DNA of 64,000 nt. It comes from Devosia sp. GTDB taxonomy: Bacteria > Pseudomonadota > Alphaproteobacteria > Rhizobiales > Devosiaceae. The stretch spans positions 1,365,010 to 1,429,009 of the forward strand of contig CP051235.1 of NCBI GenBank assembly GCA_017794705.1, given 5' to 3'. The position numbers and the translations under genes were made by a program. Below are positions 43,754 to 52,099 of the stretch, piece by piece; position 1 is the first letter of the stretch, and every line of letters begins with the position of its first letter. A model generated the notes under the pieces. It made no database searches and had not been told where the DNA came from. It saw only the letters and a list, made by a program, of their open reading frames with translations.

Positions 43754-44335
43754 TTACTTCGGCAGGAGGACGTCGTTGACGACGTGGATGACGCCATTCG
43801 ACTGGCGCACGTTGCCGATGGTCACTTCAGCGGCACCGCCGGATTCGTCGAAGATGAAGAGCTTCGAGCCCACCAGGTCAGCCGTCAGCGCGTCGCCGGA
43901 CAGGGTGACCATGTTGTAGCGGCCACCGTTGGCAGCGGCCAGACGGGCGAGGTCCTCACCGGTCAGATTGCCGGCGACGACATGCGCGGTCAGGATCTTG
44001 ACCAGCGTGTCCTTGTTTTCTGGCTCGAGCAGAGTTTCCACCGTGCCTTCCGGCAGTTTGGCGAAAGCGTCATTGGTCGGTGCAAAGACGGTGAAGGGGC
44101 CTTCACCCTGCAGGGCGTCAACCAGTTCGGCGGCCTGAACGGCAGCGACGAGTGTTGTGTGGTCAGCCGAGTTCACGGCGTTCTCGATGATGTTGCGCTC
44201 GACCAGCATGGGGGCACCGCCCACCATGGGATTTTCCTGGGCGTAAGCGACAGAGGTCAGGCCGGCAACGGCACCGACGGAAGTTGCCAGCACCAGGCCG
44301 GCAGCTGCGAATGAATTGATAAGCTTGCGGTTCAT
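43754..44335 (-). CDS. Secreted fasciclin-domain protein (paralogue 1)
   Basis: A 193-residue protein with a signal peptide (cleavage near AYA|QE) and one FAS1 domain, recognised by ENAVNSADHTTLVAAVQAA, the FTVFAPTNDAFAKLPEGT block and the terminal NGVIHVVNDVLLP. FAS1 proteins act in adhesion or at the cell surface. It shares long identical stretches with the paralogue at 46219-46782. Both have the same ECF-type promoter, here at 44377-44404, so it is likely controlled by the neighbouring sigma factor. The ATG has GGGAGA upstream. Confidence 0.93.
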   Translation of the reverse strand: MNRKLINSFAAAGLVLATSVGAVAGLTSVAYAQENPMVGGAPMLVERNIIENAVNSADHTTLVAAVQAAELVDALQGEGPFTVFAPTNDAFAKLPEGTVETLLEPENKDTLVKILTAHVVAGNLTGEDLARLAAANGGRYNMVTLSGDALTADLVGSKLFIFDESGGAAEVTIGNVRQSNGVIHVVNDVLLPK

Positions 44336-44376
44336 GTCCAAATCTCCCTTTGCATTTCATCTTGAATGCAGGAGGA

Positions 44377-44404
44377 GATACGCAGACTGTTCAGAATAGT
44401 TTCA
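44377..44404 (-). promoter_or_regulatory. ECF-type promoter of fasciclin gene 1
   Basis: On the minus strand: TGAAAC, 16 bases, CGTATC, with about 42 bases from the -10 box to the ATG at 44335. The same two boxes at the same spacing occur before the second fasciclin gene, with extended identity (GCTGAAACT before and CTCC after). Confidence 0.75.
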
Positions 44405-44438
44405 GCGCGGCTTCAATTTTGTTGAAACGGCTTAAATA

Positions 44439-45230
44439 TCAAATACCTGCGTACCATTCATAGCCGCGATCTTCCCAGTAACCGCCCTTGCCGAGTTCGA
44501 CGTTTTCAAAGCTGGCGACCAGTTCGATGGACTTGATGTACTTGGCCATCTTGTAACCGAGCTGGCGCTCGACACGCACACGCAACGGTGCACCGTTGGC
44601 GACCGGGAGCGGTTCTTCGTTGAGACCATAGGCGAGGATGGTCTGGGGGTGGTTGGCATCGATCATGTCGATGGTTTCGTAGTAATATTCGGGTCCGCTC
44701 AACCCGTTGGACAGGGCATCAAAGCAGCGGAACAGGACATAGTTGGCACCGGACTGCACCCCGACCTGGTCAAGCACAGCCTTGAGCGGCGTACCTGTCC
44801 ATTTGGCGATCGTACTCCAGCCTTCTACACAGTCGTGGCGGGTGATCTGGGTGCGCGACGGCATATTCTGCAGCTCGGCCACCGAAAAGCTTGTGGGCCG
44901 GTCGACCATGCCGGTGATTTCGAGACGATAGTCAGCGAACTCGCGGTTGCGCATGAGCAGGTATTCATCCGTGCGCGGATTGGTCGAGCCGTTGGGGCGC
45001 TGGCCCTGCCGGATATCGGTTTCAGAGAATTCGCGGGCCAGGGCATCGCGGCCCATCAGCAGGCGTTGTGCCTGAAAGGTCAGTTCGTTGACGGAAATCA
45101 TGGCCTGGCGGACGCCATTGTTGCGGTCGCGCAGGAAGTCGAACTGGTCACAGCCGGCCAGAGATGAGGCGGCGAGACCGGCGGCACCGGCGCGCAGGAA
45201 CTTGCGGCGGGACATCAGGATACGGCTCAT
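44439..45230 (-). CDS. Tat-exported sulfite-oxidase-fold molybdoprotein (MsrP/YedY-related)
   Basis: A 263-residue molybdopterin oxidoreductase. The N-terminus carries the twin-arginine motif SRRKFLRAG and then SSLAGC, a lipobox-like end at Cys27, so the mature protein may be a Tat-exported lipoprotein. The molybdenum-coordinating Cys is Cys134 in RHDCVEGWS, and APLRVRVERQLGYKMAKYIKSI closes the fold. It overlaps the cytochrome b gene by 4 bases (ATGA). By analogy with MsrP-MsrQ it may reduce oxidised periplasmic compounds with electrons from that partner; similarity to MsrP proper is moderate. Confidence 0.85.
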   Translation of the reverse strand: MSRILMSRRKFLRAGAAGLAASSLAGCDQFDFLRDRNNGVRQAMISVNELTFQAQRLLMGRDALAREFSETDIRQGQRPNGSTNPRTDEYLLMRNREFADYRLEITGMVDRPTSFSVAELQNMPSRTQITRHDCVEGWSTIAKWTGTPLKAVLDQVGVQSGANYVLFRCFDALSNGLSGPEYYYETIDMIDANHPQTILAYGLNEEPLPVANGAPLRVRVERQLGYKMAKYIKSIELVASFENVELGKGGYWEDRGYEWYAGI

Positions 45231-46087
45231 TTCGAAATCTCCGCGTCATCGTCCCGTGTCGGGGACAGCCGGTAGCGGCCTGTGATCATCGAACGCATTT
45301 CATTGATCGGGCCGGCGGCCACAACCATGAAGATGTGAACGAAAAAGAAGATCACGAAGGCGGCCATGGTCAGAAAGTGAATGGTGCGGGCGGTCTGTCT
45401 GCCGCCGAAAATGTCGATGATCCACGGCCAGGCGGCGTTCATGCCGGGCGACATGGCCAACCCGGTGAGGATGATCAGCGGGAACAGGATGAACAGGACC
45501 ACGATGTAGGCCAGCTTTTGCAGCGGCGAATAGGTCATGGCATGGGTGAAGCGGAACCTGACATGGTCCGCGATGTCGCGCGGCAGGTTCTTGAAGTCTC
45601 GCCGGTAGGGGATGAGGTCTCGGGCCAGATGGCCGTTGAACAGGCTGAAGGCCAGCCAGATCAGCAATGTGCCGACAAATATCCAGGCGAAGAAGAAATG
45701 CACCACCCTGCCCGTTGCCAGATCCTGAGTGGAAGGAATGGTGGCCCATTCGGGAAAGGCGCGCAGGCGCGGACCGGAGGGCGTTTCGCTGAGGCCGAGC
45801 ACGCCGGAGGTATTGAATTCCTGTCCGAAGACGGTGGTGTAGCCGATTCGTTGGCCGTCAACGGCCCTCGAGCCGATCTCGAGGATCGCGTTATTGTATT
45901 CGAAGCCTGATTCCTGGCCTATGAAGAGTTGCGGCCGGGCGTTGAAGATTTGCAGGCCGGACAACAGCAGGAAAAACATGCAGATCGCCCAGACCCAGTG
46001 GGTCAGCCGCGTGACGAGGTTCTGGCGATAGATCAGCCGCCCTTTGGGCCTCGCAGCATTGTCGGAACGGGCGCTTGTGTCTGACAT
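45227..46087 (-). CDS. Cytochrome b561-type membrane protein, electron partner of the molybdoprotein
   Basis: A 286-residue integral membrane protein with about four to five helices and His residues positioned for b-type haem (RLTHWVW His30, GRVVHFFFAW, RTIHFLTM, FFVHIFM). It is of the cytochrome b561 (bacterial)/Ni-hydrogenase type, not the shorter MsrQ. A coupled ATGA overlap with the molybdoprotein gene marks them as a functional pair passing quinol electrons to the periplasm. Confidence 0.88.
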   Translation of the reverse strand: MSDTSARSDNAARPKGRLIYRQNLVTRLTHWVWAICMFFLLLSGLQIFNARPQLFIGQESGFEYNNAILEIGSRAVDGQRIGYTTVFGQEFNTSGVLGLSETPSGPRLRAFPEWATIPSTQDLATGRVVHFFFAWIFVGTLLIWLAFSLFNGHLARDLIPYRRDFKNLPRDIADHVRFRFTHAMTYSPLQKLAYIVVLFILFPLIILTGLAMSPGMNAAWPWIIDIFGGRQTARTIHFLTMAAFVIFFFVHIFMVVAAGPINEMRSMITGRYRLSPTRDDDAEISK

Positions 46088-46127
46088 GTGGTTCTCCTCA
46101 TGGCCCGAATTCCTGCCCTTTTATGCG

Positions 46128-46165
46128 CCTGCACCCCGACGGACAATAGCCCGGCGGGGTGCAGG
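46128..46165 (-). promoter_or_regulatory. 11-bp stem-loop between fasciclin gene 2 and the cytochrome gene
   Basis: Perfect inverted repeat CCTGCACCCCG (46128-46138) and CGGGGTGCAGG (46155-46165) around 16 bases. No T-run follows on either strand. It lies 53 bases past the fasciclin stop and 41 bases before the cytochrome start, so it may partly terminate or stabilise the fasciclin message. Confidence 0.55.
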
Positions 46166-46218
46166 TCTTGTGCGTACCAGCAGGCGGACCGGCACGACAC
46201 TTCTAGATGCCTGTCAGA

Positions 46219-46782
46219 TCACATGGCAGGCAAAAGAACGCGATCAATCACGTGAATGACGCCGTTGGACTGGTCCACGTCAGCGATGGTGACGTTGGCC
46301 ACGTTGCCCTGTTCGTCTTCGATCATGATGGCATCGCCGGAATAGGTGGCGGTCAGTTCACAGCCGCCAACGGTCGGCACGGGATGTGCGCCGCCATCGT
46401 CGTCGATCATGCCGCGGATGGCGTCAGACATGGCGTCTGCAGCAACCACATGGCAGGTCAGGATCTTGACCAGCTGGTCCTTGTTTTCCGGCATCAGCAG
46501 GGTTTCAACGGTACCTTCCGGCAGAGCCGCGAAAGCGTCGTTGGTGGGCGCAAAGACCGTGAACGGGCCTTCACCGCTGAGGGTCTCGACAAGACCGGCA
46601 GCCTGGACCGCGGCGACCAGCGTGGTGTGGTCAGCGGAATTGACGGCGTTTTCGACGATGTTGCGGTCAGCAAACATTTCGGCACCGCCGACCATCGGGT
46701 TTTCCTGGGCGAAAGCTACGCCGGTCAGTGCGGTAGTGGATACCAGAGCGGCAGCGGCGACAGTTTTTGCAAAATTCTTCAT
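46219..46782 (-). CDS. Secreted fasciclin-domain protein (paralogue 2)
   Basis: A 187-residue protein, signal peptide cleaved near AFA|QE, and one FAS1 domain very similar to paralogue 1 (identical ENAVNSADHTTLVAAVQAA and GEGPFTVFAPTNDAFA). It differs by an insert around residues 120-145 with two cysteines (LTCHVV and GGCELT) that could form a disulfide. AGGAAGG lies eight bases before the ATG. Promoter at 46832-46859 matches that of paralogue 1. Confidence 0.93.
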   Translation of the reverse strand: MKNFAKTVAAAALVSTTALTGVAFAQENPMVGGAEMFADRNIVENAVNSADHTTLVAAVQAAGLVETLSGEGPFTVFAPTNDAFAALPEGTVETLLMPENKDQLVKILTCHVVAADAMSDAIRGMIDDDGGAHPVPTVGGCELTATYSGDAIMIEDEQGNVANVTIADVDQSNGVIHVIDRVLLPAM

Positions 46783-46831
46783 TTGAAACTTCCTTCCTGT
46801 TCTCACTCTTGGGGGCGAGTGAACAGTCGGA

Positions 46832-46859
46832 GTTACGGGGCCGGTTCAGGAAAGTTTCA
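46832..46859 (-). promoter_or_regulatory. ECF-type promoter of fasciclin gene 2
   Basis: On the minus strand: TGAAAC, 16 bases, CGTAAC, about 50 bases upstream of the ATG at 46782. Identical -35 box and spacer length to 44377-44404. It probably serves as a target of the sigma factor encoded at 47605-48150. Confidence 0.75.
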
Positions 46860-46882
46860 GCCCGATGAAGATTTTTTTTGAA

Positions 46883-47608
46883 CTAGATGCGGGTGACACC
46901 GCCAGCGGCAACGATCGGGCCGGTGGCCACGCCTTCAGGAGCGCCGCCGAGCGGTTCGAGCGTCACGGCAAACACGGTGCCGTCGCCGACCTTGGCCTGG
47001 TCTTCGGCCGGCAATTCGACGGACAGACGCTGAGAGACCGGGATCACGCCGAGCGAAACAGCGGGTTCACCCTCGTGGATGACCCAGAGCTCAAAGTCTC
47101 TTTCGGCAACAGGTTCACCGGACAGGCCGGTCAGACGCAACGTGCCGGTTTCGCCATCATAAAGAGCGTAATAGCTGACGTCCGATCCTTCGGCGGTCAA
47201 TGAGGCCACAAGCTGGGTGCCCGCAGGCTCGGGCTCGAGGGTTCGTGGCTGCAGCACAAGCAGGCCGAAAGCGACGACGGCGACCGCGGCTGTGCCGGTA
47301 GCCAGGCCGCGCCAGAACCCGAGGCTGTCCCAGAAAGAGGCGCCAGCCGAGGCTTGCGTCCGCTGCTGGAACAGACGGGTCTCGATCCCCTGCCAGGCGG
47401 CTGAGGGTGCCGGCACAGCTTCAAAGCCTTCGTCGAGGTCGGAAAGGCGCTGCTGCCAGAACCGTTCGAGCTGCTGCAGTTCGGAACTGTCGGCGATCAT
47501 GCGGGCGACGCGCGCATGTTCGCTGGCGCTGAGCACGCCCAGGACGTACTCGGCGACGAGAATTTCGTCACCTCGCTCTTCGCCTGTCTGCTCGCTGCCA
47601 ACACTCAT
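46883..47608 (-). CDS. Anti-sigma factor, RskA-like
   Basis: A 241-residue membrane protein: cytoplasmic N-terminal anti-sigma region (about 1-90; AEYVLGVLSASEHARV), one transmembrane helix (about 100-120) and a periplasmic C-terminal RskA domain ending GGAPEGVATGPIVAAGG. It would hold the sigma factor inactive until an envelope signal leads to its release. ATG 47608 overlaps the sigma stop (ATGA). Confidence 0.9.
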   Translation of the reverse strand: MSVGSEQTGEERGDEILVAEYVLGVLSASEHARVARMIADSSELQQLERFWQQRLSDLDEGFEAVPAPSAAWQGIETRLFQQRTQASAGASFWDSLGFWRGLATGTAAVAVVAFGLLVLQPRTLEPEPAGTQLVASLTAEGSDVSYYALYDGETGTLRLTGLSGEPVAERDFELWVIHEGEPAVSLGVIPVSQRLSVELPAEDQAKVGDGTVFAVTLEPLGGAPEGVATGPIVAAGGVTRI

Positions 47609-48150
47609 GACGTCAAACAATCCTTCAGCTTCATCAGGCTGCGGCGCAGCCAGGTTCTCATCGTGTTGATCGGCACACCAAAGCGGTCTGCAAGTTCCTG
47701 ATAGGCGTAACCGTCAAGGTATGCACTCCTGACTGCCTCGGCCTTGTCCGTCTCGAGCTGGTCGAGACAATTGTCTATCTTGTTGCGCTCTCCGGCATTG
47801 ATGGCAGCCTGTTCAGGGGTAGGCTCATCATCCGGCACTTCGAGTGCATCATCCATTCCGTCCGCGTCGGGCCGGCGCGCCCGGAGCTTGTCGAGACAGT
47901 GGTTGCGCGCGATGGCCACCAACCAGCTTATGGGGCTGGCCACATCGGGCCGGTAGCGGTCGGCGCGCTGCCACACCTTGACAAATATCTCCTGGAGCGC
48001 CTCTTCGGCTTCTCCGCGATCTTTCAAGATACGCAAGGTGACGCCGAATAGTTTCGCGTTGGTATTCTGATAAAGCGCGGCAAAGGCCGCGCGGTCACCG
48101 AGCGCCGTGCGTGCCATGAAGTCTGCCAGATCCTGGGCTGTGGTCGCCAT
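47605..48150 (-). CDS. ECF-family RNA polymerase sigma factor (SigK-like)
   Basis: A 181-residue ECF sigma factor with region 2 (about 20-90; EALQEIFVKVWQRADRY and the SPISWLVAIARNHCLDKLR helix) and region 4 (about 125-178; YAYQELADRFGVPINTMRTWLRR). The RskA-type anti-sigma next to it points to the SigK group. ATG 48150 has GGAGG five bases upstream. Likely targets are the two fasciclin genes with matching promoters. No copy of that promoter was found before the sigma gene itself. Confidence 0.93.
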   Translation of the reverse strand: MATTAQDLADFMARTALGDRAAFAALYQNTNAKLFGVTLRILKDRGEAEEALQEIFVKVWQRADRYRPDVASPISWLVAIARNHCLDKLRARRPDADGMDDALEVPDDEPTPEQAAINAGERNKIDNCLDQLETDKAEAVRSAYLDGYAYQELADRFGVPINTMRTWLRRSLMKLKDCLTS

Positions 48151-48299
48151 CGTTCCTCCGCGCGATCCTGCTCTTATAACAGCATAAATCGCGTTCGTCA
48201 GTTCTTGCGGCGTCAAAATTTCCGGGGCGGCTAGAGACTTTGCGCACCGAGCGCGTTAGGACAATCCCAAGTTGCACCACACACGAGATGGCGGGACAG

Positions 48300-49184
48300 A
48301 TGGACAATAGCTACAGCGACGATGCGTCAATACTGGCCAAAGCGCTGCCGTTCATGCAGCGATACGAAGGCAAGACCGTCGTGGTCAAATACGGCGGGCA
48401 CGCCATGGGCGATCCGGCGCTTGGGCAGGCGTTCGCGCGCGACATCGCTCTGTTAAAGCAGTCCAAGGTCAATCCGATCGTGGTGCATGGCGGCGGGCCG
48501 CAGATCGGCTCGATGCTGGAAAAGATGGGTATCGAATCAAAGTTCGAGGGCGGCCTGAGGGTTACCGACGCCAAGACCGTCGAGATTGTTGAAATGGTCC
48601 TCGCCGGATCGATCAACAAGGAAATCGTCGCCATGATCAATGCCGAAGGCGAGTGGGCCATCGGGCTTTGCGGCAAGGACGGCAACATGGTGTTCGCCGA
48701 AAAGGCGACCAAGACCATGATCGACCCGCAGAGCAATATCGAGCGGGTGCTTGATCTCGGGTTCGTGGGTGAGCCGACCGAAGTCGATCGCACTCTGATC
48801 GATCTTCTGGCCCGTTCGGAGATGATCCCGGTGATCGCGCCGGTGGCGCCGGGCCGGGACGGGCATACCTACAATATCAATGCCGACACATTCGCGGGCG
48901 CAATAGCCGGGTCGCAGCAGGCCAAGCGGTTGTTGTTCCTGACCGACGTGCCCGGCGTGCTGGACAAGAATGGCGAACTGATCCCCGAGCTTTCGGTCAA
49001 GCGGGCCAAGGAACTGATCGCCGATGGCACGATTTCCGGCGGCATGATTCCGAAAGTGGAGACCTGTTTCGATGCGCTGGCGCGGGGTGTCGAGGGTGTC
49101 GTTATCCTCAATGGCAAGGTGCCACACGCGGTGCTGATCGAACTGTTCACCGAATATGGTGCGGGAACCCTGATCCTGCGTTGA
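48300..49184 (+). CDS. argB: Acetylglutamate kinase
   Basis: A 294-residue enzyme that phosphorylates N-acetylglutamate in arginine synthesis. Family blocks: [40 protein letters not shown] and the C-terminal [10 protein letters not shown]. The start at ATG 48300 has a GGCGGGA-type site; ATG 48288 is an alternative. Divergent from the ECF sigma gene. Confidence 0.95.
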   Translation: MDNSYSDDASILAKALPFMQRYEGKTVVVKYGGHAMGDPALGQAFARDIALLKQSKVNPIVVHGGGPQIGSMLEKMGIESKFEGGLRVTDAKTVEIVEMVLAGSINKEIVAMINAEGEWAIGLCGKDGNMVFAEKATKTMIDPQSNIERVLDLGFVGEPTEVDRTLIDLLARSEMIPVIAPVAPGRDGHTYNINADTFAGAIAGSQQAKRLLFLTDVPGVLDKNGELIPELSVKRAKELIADGTISGGMIPKVETCFDALARGVEGVVILNGKVPHAVLIELFTEYGAGTLILR

Positions 49185-49192
49185 CGCGACGG

Positions 49193-50665
49193 TCAGGCAC
49201 GATCACGTGCGGTCCGGGCTTCGGGCACTCGAGCGGTTTGCAGCAGACTGACAAGACCGATCACGAGGATCAGAACGACGATCTGATAAATCATCGCATT
49301 GGCGGCGGCCTCAACGAATGTCTGCGCGCCGGGAGATGCTACGGCCTCGACGCGTGAGAAAAAGATCTGACCAAGCACGGCAATCCCGAACGCATTCCCC
49401 ACCTGTTGCAGCGCCTGCAGTCCGCCGGCCCCACCGCCCGCGTCGCGTCCGGGGACGCCGGCCAGCACCGCAGGCACCAGGGACTGGAACACGGCGTTGA
49501 CACCAATGCCTGAAATGAACAGTGGAGCGGCAAAGTCCCAGGCCTGCACGTCGCCCGTTACACCCAGTACAATCTGGCGCATCCAGACCATGCTGACGGC
49601 AAACACCACCACACCCCCAACCAGCCGTGTCTTTGCAAGGCGCAAGCCCATGAAGCCCCAGACGAGTGTCGTCGTCAGGATTCCCAGCGGGAAGGGCAAG
49701 GTGAACAGGCCCGCTTCCAGAGGCGTGAAACCAAATCCCAATTGGGTAAACAGGGCAAGGATCATGAAGATGCCGGGCAAGCACGAAAAGAAGGCCATCG
49801 AGGCAAACACGCCAATGGCATAGTTGCGATTCTTCAGCAGTGCGTAGGGCAGGAGCTGTGATCGCCCGGCGCGGCTGCGCTGGCGCAGCCAGAGAACCAA
49901 CAGGGCGAAGCCGGGAAAGCTTGCCGCGATCATGGCAAAGCACCAGACCGGCCAGCCGAAGTTTCGGCCCTCGATGAGGGGAAACAGCAGCAAAAAGACC
50001 GAGATGCTGGCAATCAGAATGCCTATCCAGTCGTTGACGAGTGCCTTGTTGCCGGCGAGCTTGGGCACCAGTCGCAAGGCTCCGAGAACCGCGAACAGTC
50101 CTATTGGAATGTTGATGAGGAAGATCGGGCGCCAGCTCAGATCAAACAGGTCCATCGAGATCAGCCAGCCGCCCAGGACCGACCCTGAGGCGGAAGCCAA
50201 TCCTGCGGACAGGCCAAACAGCGAAAAGGCGAGGTTTCGTTCCTCCGGCGGAAACAGGTTCTGCATGATCGCCAGCACCTGAGGCATCATCACCGCCCCA
50301 CTCAGTCCCTGTACGAAGCGCGCGATGATCAGGAATTCTACAGAAGTCGCCACGCCACAAAGGACGGATGCGACGGTGAACGCACACACACCGCCGATGA
50401 ACATGTTGCGGCGCCCGACAATGTCCCCGAGGCGTCCGAGCGGTAACAGACCCAGTGCAAAGGCGATGACGTAGGCCGCGATGACCCATTCGATCTGGCT
50501 GGAACTGGCCCCCATGTCGCGCTGCAACTCCGGCAGGGCAACGTTGACGATAGTGACGTCGACCATGTTCATGAAGCCGGCGAGCAACAGCGTAAAGAGC
50601 GCAATCCATCTGCGCGGGTCCGGCGCAGCGTCCGGTCCGCCCGGCTGAGCATTCGCGATTGTCAT
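49193..50665 (-). CDS. MFS drug-resistance transporter, DHA2 (EmrB) family
   Basis: A 490-residue 14-helix transporter. Motif D1-like FMNMVDVTIVNVALPELQRDMG at the first helix, motif A GRLGDIVGRRN and motif C in GLASASGSVLGGWLI are seen. ATG 50665 is used. It sits on the minus strand between argB and a small DUF1127-like gene, and is a second, unrelated DHA2 pump relative to the one at 27076-28509. Substrate unknown. Confidence 0.92.
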   Translation of the reverse strand: MTIANAQPGGPDAAPDPRRWIALFTLLLAGFMNMVDVTIVNVALPELQRDMGASSSQIEWVIAAYVIAFALGLLPLGRLGDIVGRRNMFIGGVCAFTVASVLCGVATSVEFLIIARFVQGLSGAVMMPQVLAIMQNLFPPEERNLAFSLFGLSAGLASASGSVLGGWLISMDLFDLSWRPIFLINIPIGLFAVLGALRLVPKLAGNKALVNDWIGILIASISVFLLLFPLIEGRNFGWPVWCFAMIAASFPGFALLVLWLRQRSRAGRSQLLPYALLKNRNYAIGVFASMAFFSCLPGIFMILALFTQLGFGFTPLEAGLFTLPFPLGILTTTLVWGFMGLRLAKTRLVGGVVVFAVSMVWMRQIVLGVTGDVQAWDFAAPLFISGIGVNAVFQSLVPAVLAGVPGRDAGGGAGGLQALQQVGNAFGIAVLGQIFFSRVEAVASPGAQTFVEAAANAMIYQIVVLILVIGLVSLLQTARVPEARTARDRA

Positions 50666-50827
50666 GTTCTGTCCCGGTGGCGCGCTGACCCAAACCCGGG
50701 ATTGCCGGGGCAGCGCTGAAGCAACAATTGTGTGCCATGATGCCTGACCCTGGCCCTCGGGACAATCCGGCATACCTGTCCGGACAATTGGCTTTAGAGG
50801 TGCAGCGCAGGCACCGCCAAACACATG

Positions 50828-51004
50828 TCAACGCCGCCGGCCGCGCGGGTCATTGCCATCCAGAAATCCCATGTCGCGCTGAAGATGGCCCGGCAGGCTG
50901 CCGGGATCAATCCGCGGCTGGCCGGCAAGCCGGGACATAAACCCAAGCCACCGGCGATTGCGCGGCGGGTCGTTATTTGTGCAGGAGTTGGTGCGGTCTG
51001 TCAT
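50828..51004 (-). CDS. Small DUF1127-like protein (58 aa)
   Basis: A 58-residue basic protein. The C-terminal LPGHLQRDMGFLDGN matches the end pattern of DUF1127 proteins (Leu-rich turn, RDxGxxDG). GAGGA lies eight bases before ATG 51004. Divergent from a LysR-type regulator, an arrangement often seen for DUF1127 genes in alphaproteobacteria. Relatives have been linked to phosphate and RNA metabolism; the role here is unknown. Confidence 0.6.
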   Translation of the reverse strand: MTDRTNSCTNNDPPRNRRWLGFMSRLAGQPRIDPGSLPGHLQRDMGFLDGNDPRGRRR

Positions 51005-51124
51005 CGTGTTCGTCCTCGGAAAAACACCGACCCAATGTCGTGTGTCCGTGACCCGGAAGATGCGCTGCATGTTGCCAAATGACCAATTGAATGTCAGTCT
51101 CATATTATAAGCAGGACTTATGAA

Positions 51125-52048
51125 ATGAGTGAAACCCTCCCTCCCCTTGCGGCCTTGCGTGCGTTTGATGCAGCGGCCCGGCACCTGAACTTCACGCGGG
51201 CCGGCGAGGAACTGGGCATGACGCAGGCCGCTGTCAGCTACCAGATCAAGCTGCTTGAAGAGCGGATCGGGGCGGCGCTGTTTGTCCGGCAGGCGCGCAG
51301 GGTGGCGCTGAGCGAAGCCGGGTTGCGGCTGGCACCCGGCATAAGTCAGGCTTTTGACATGATGCGTGACAGCGTGGCGGCCACACGCACCGGTGCGCGG
51401 TCGACCCTGAGCATCAGTACCATGCAGACTTTCGCCTCGAACTGGCTGGCCTATTACATCGGATCGTTCCAGCTGGCGCACCCCAATATCGCGGTTCGGC
51501 TGGACGTGAATTCCAGTCTGACGGACTTCGGGCGTGGCGATGTTGACGTCGCGATCAGGTCGGGCCGGGGCGAGTGGCCGGGGCTGATCGCCCATGAACT
51601 GGTGCCGGCCGTCTTCACGCCGATGATGGTGCCGGACCTGGCGGCGCGGGTGAAAAGCCCGCGAGATCTGCTCGACCTTCCCCTGATCGGCGTCGAAGAC
51701 CCCTGGTGGCGGGTGTGGTTCGAGGCGGCGGGGGTAGACGCCGATCTCGACCATCGCGGACCGGCGCTTCTGCTCGACTCGCAGGTACTGGTGGGGTCGA
51801 TGGCACTGGCGGGAAATGGCGCGGCGGTACTGACGCCGGCATTCTTCACCCGCGAACTGGCTGAGGGCCGGTTGGTGCAGCCGTTCGATCTTGTCTGTTC
51901 GCGGGGCTACGCATACTGGCTGGTCTATCCTGAGGCGCGCCGCAATGCGCCGCAGATCAAGGCGTTCCGCGACTGGGTGCTGGCCGAGGCGGAAAGACAG
52001 AGGGCGAGTGCCGGGGTGGTGAGACTGGTCGGGGACCGAACAGAATAG
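51125..52048 (+). CDS. LysR-family transcriptional regulator (GcvA-like)
   Basis: A 307-residue regulator with the N-terminal HTH (AARHLNFTRAGEELGMTQAAVSYQI) and a sensor domain. The opening LPPLAALRAFDAAARHLNFTRA is typical of the GcvA subgroup. The 120 bases upstream contain an imperfect inverted repeat (TCATATTATAAGC ... GACTTATGA, about 51101-51123), a possible auto-regulatory site. It may control the divergent small gene and the MFS gene beyond it. Confidence 0.92.
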   Translation: MSETLPPLAALRAFDAAARHLNFTRAGEELGMTQAAVSYQIKLLEERIGAALFVRQARRVALSEAGLRLAPGISQAFDMMRDSVAATRTGARSTLSISTMQTFASNWLAYYIGSFQLAHPNIAVRLDVNSSLTDFGRGDVDVAIRSGRGEWPGLIAHELVPAVFTPMMVPDLAARVKSPRDLLDLPLIGVEDPWWRVWFEAAGVDADLDHRGPALLLDSQVLVGSMALAGNGAAVLTPAFFTRELAEGRLVQPFDLVCSRGYAYWLVYPEARRNAPQIKAFRDWVLAEAERQRASAGVVRLVGDRTE

Positions 52049-52099
52049 AGTGATCAGGTCATTCTGGATTTTCTCAACCCGAATGTTTAAATAAACAAA

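Noticed and set aside
50825..51082. An 85-codon plus-strand frame in the LysR/MFS gap
   Set aside because: No ribosome site and no family pattern; it covers the DUF1127-like gene on the opposite strand, which has both.
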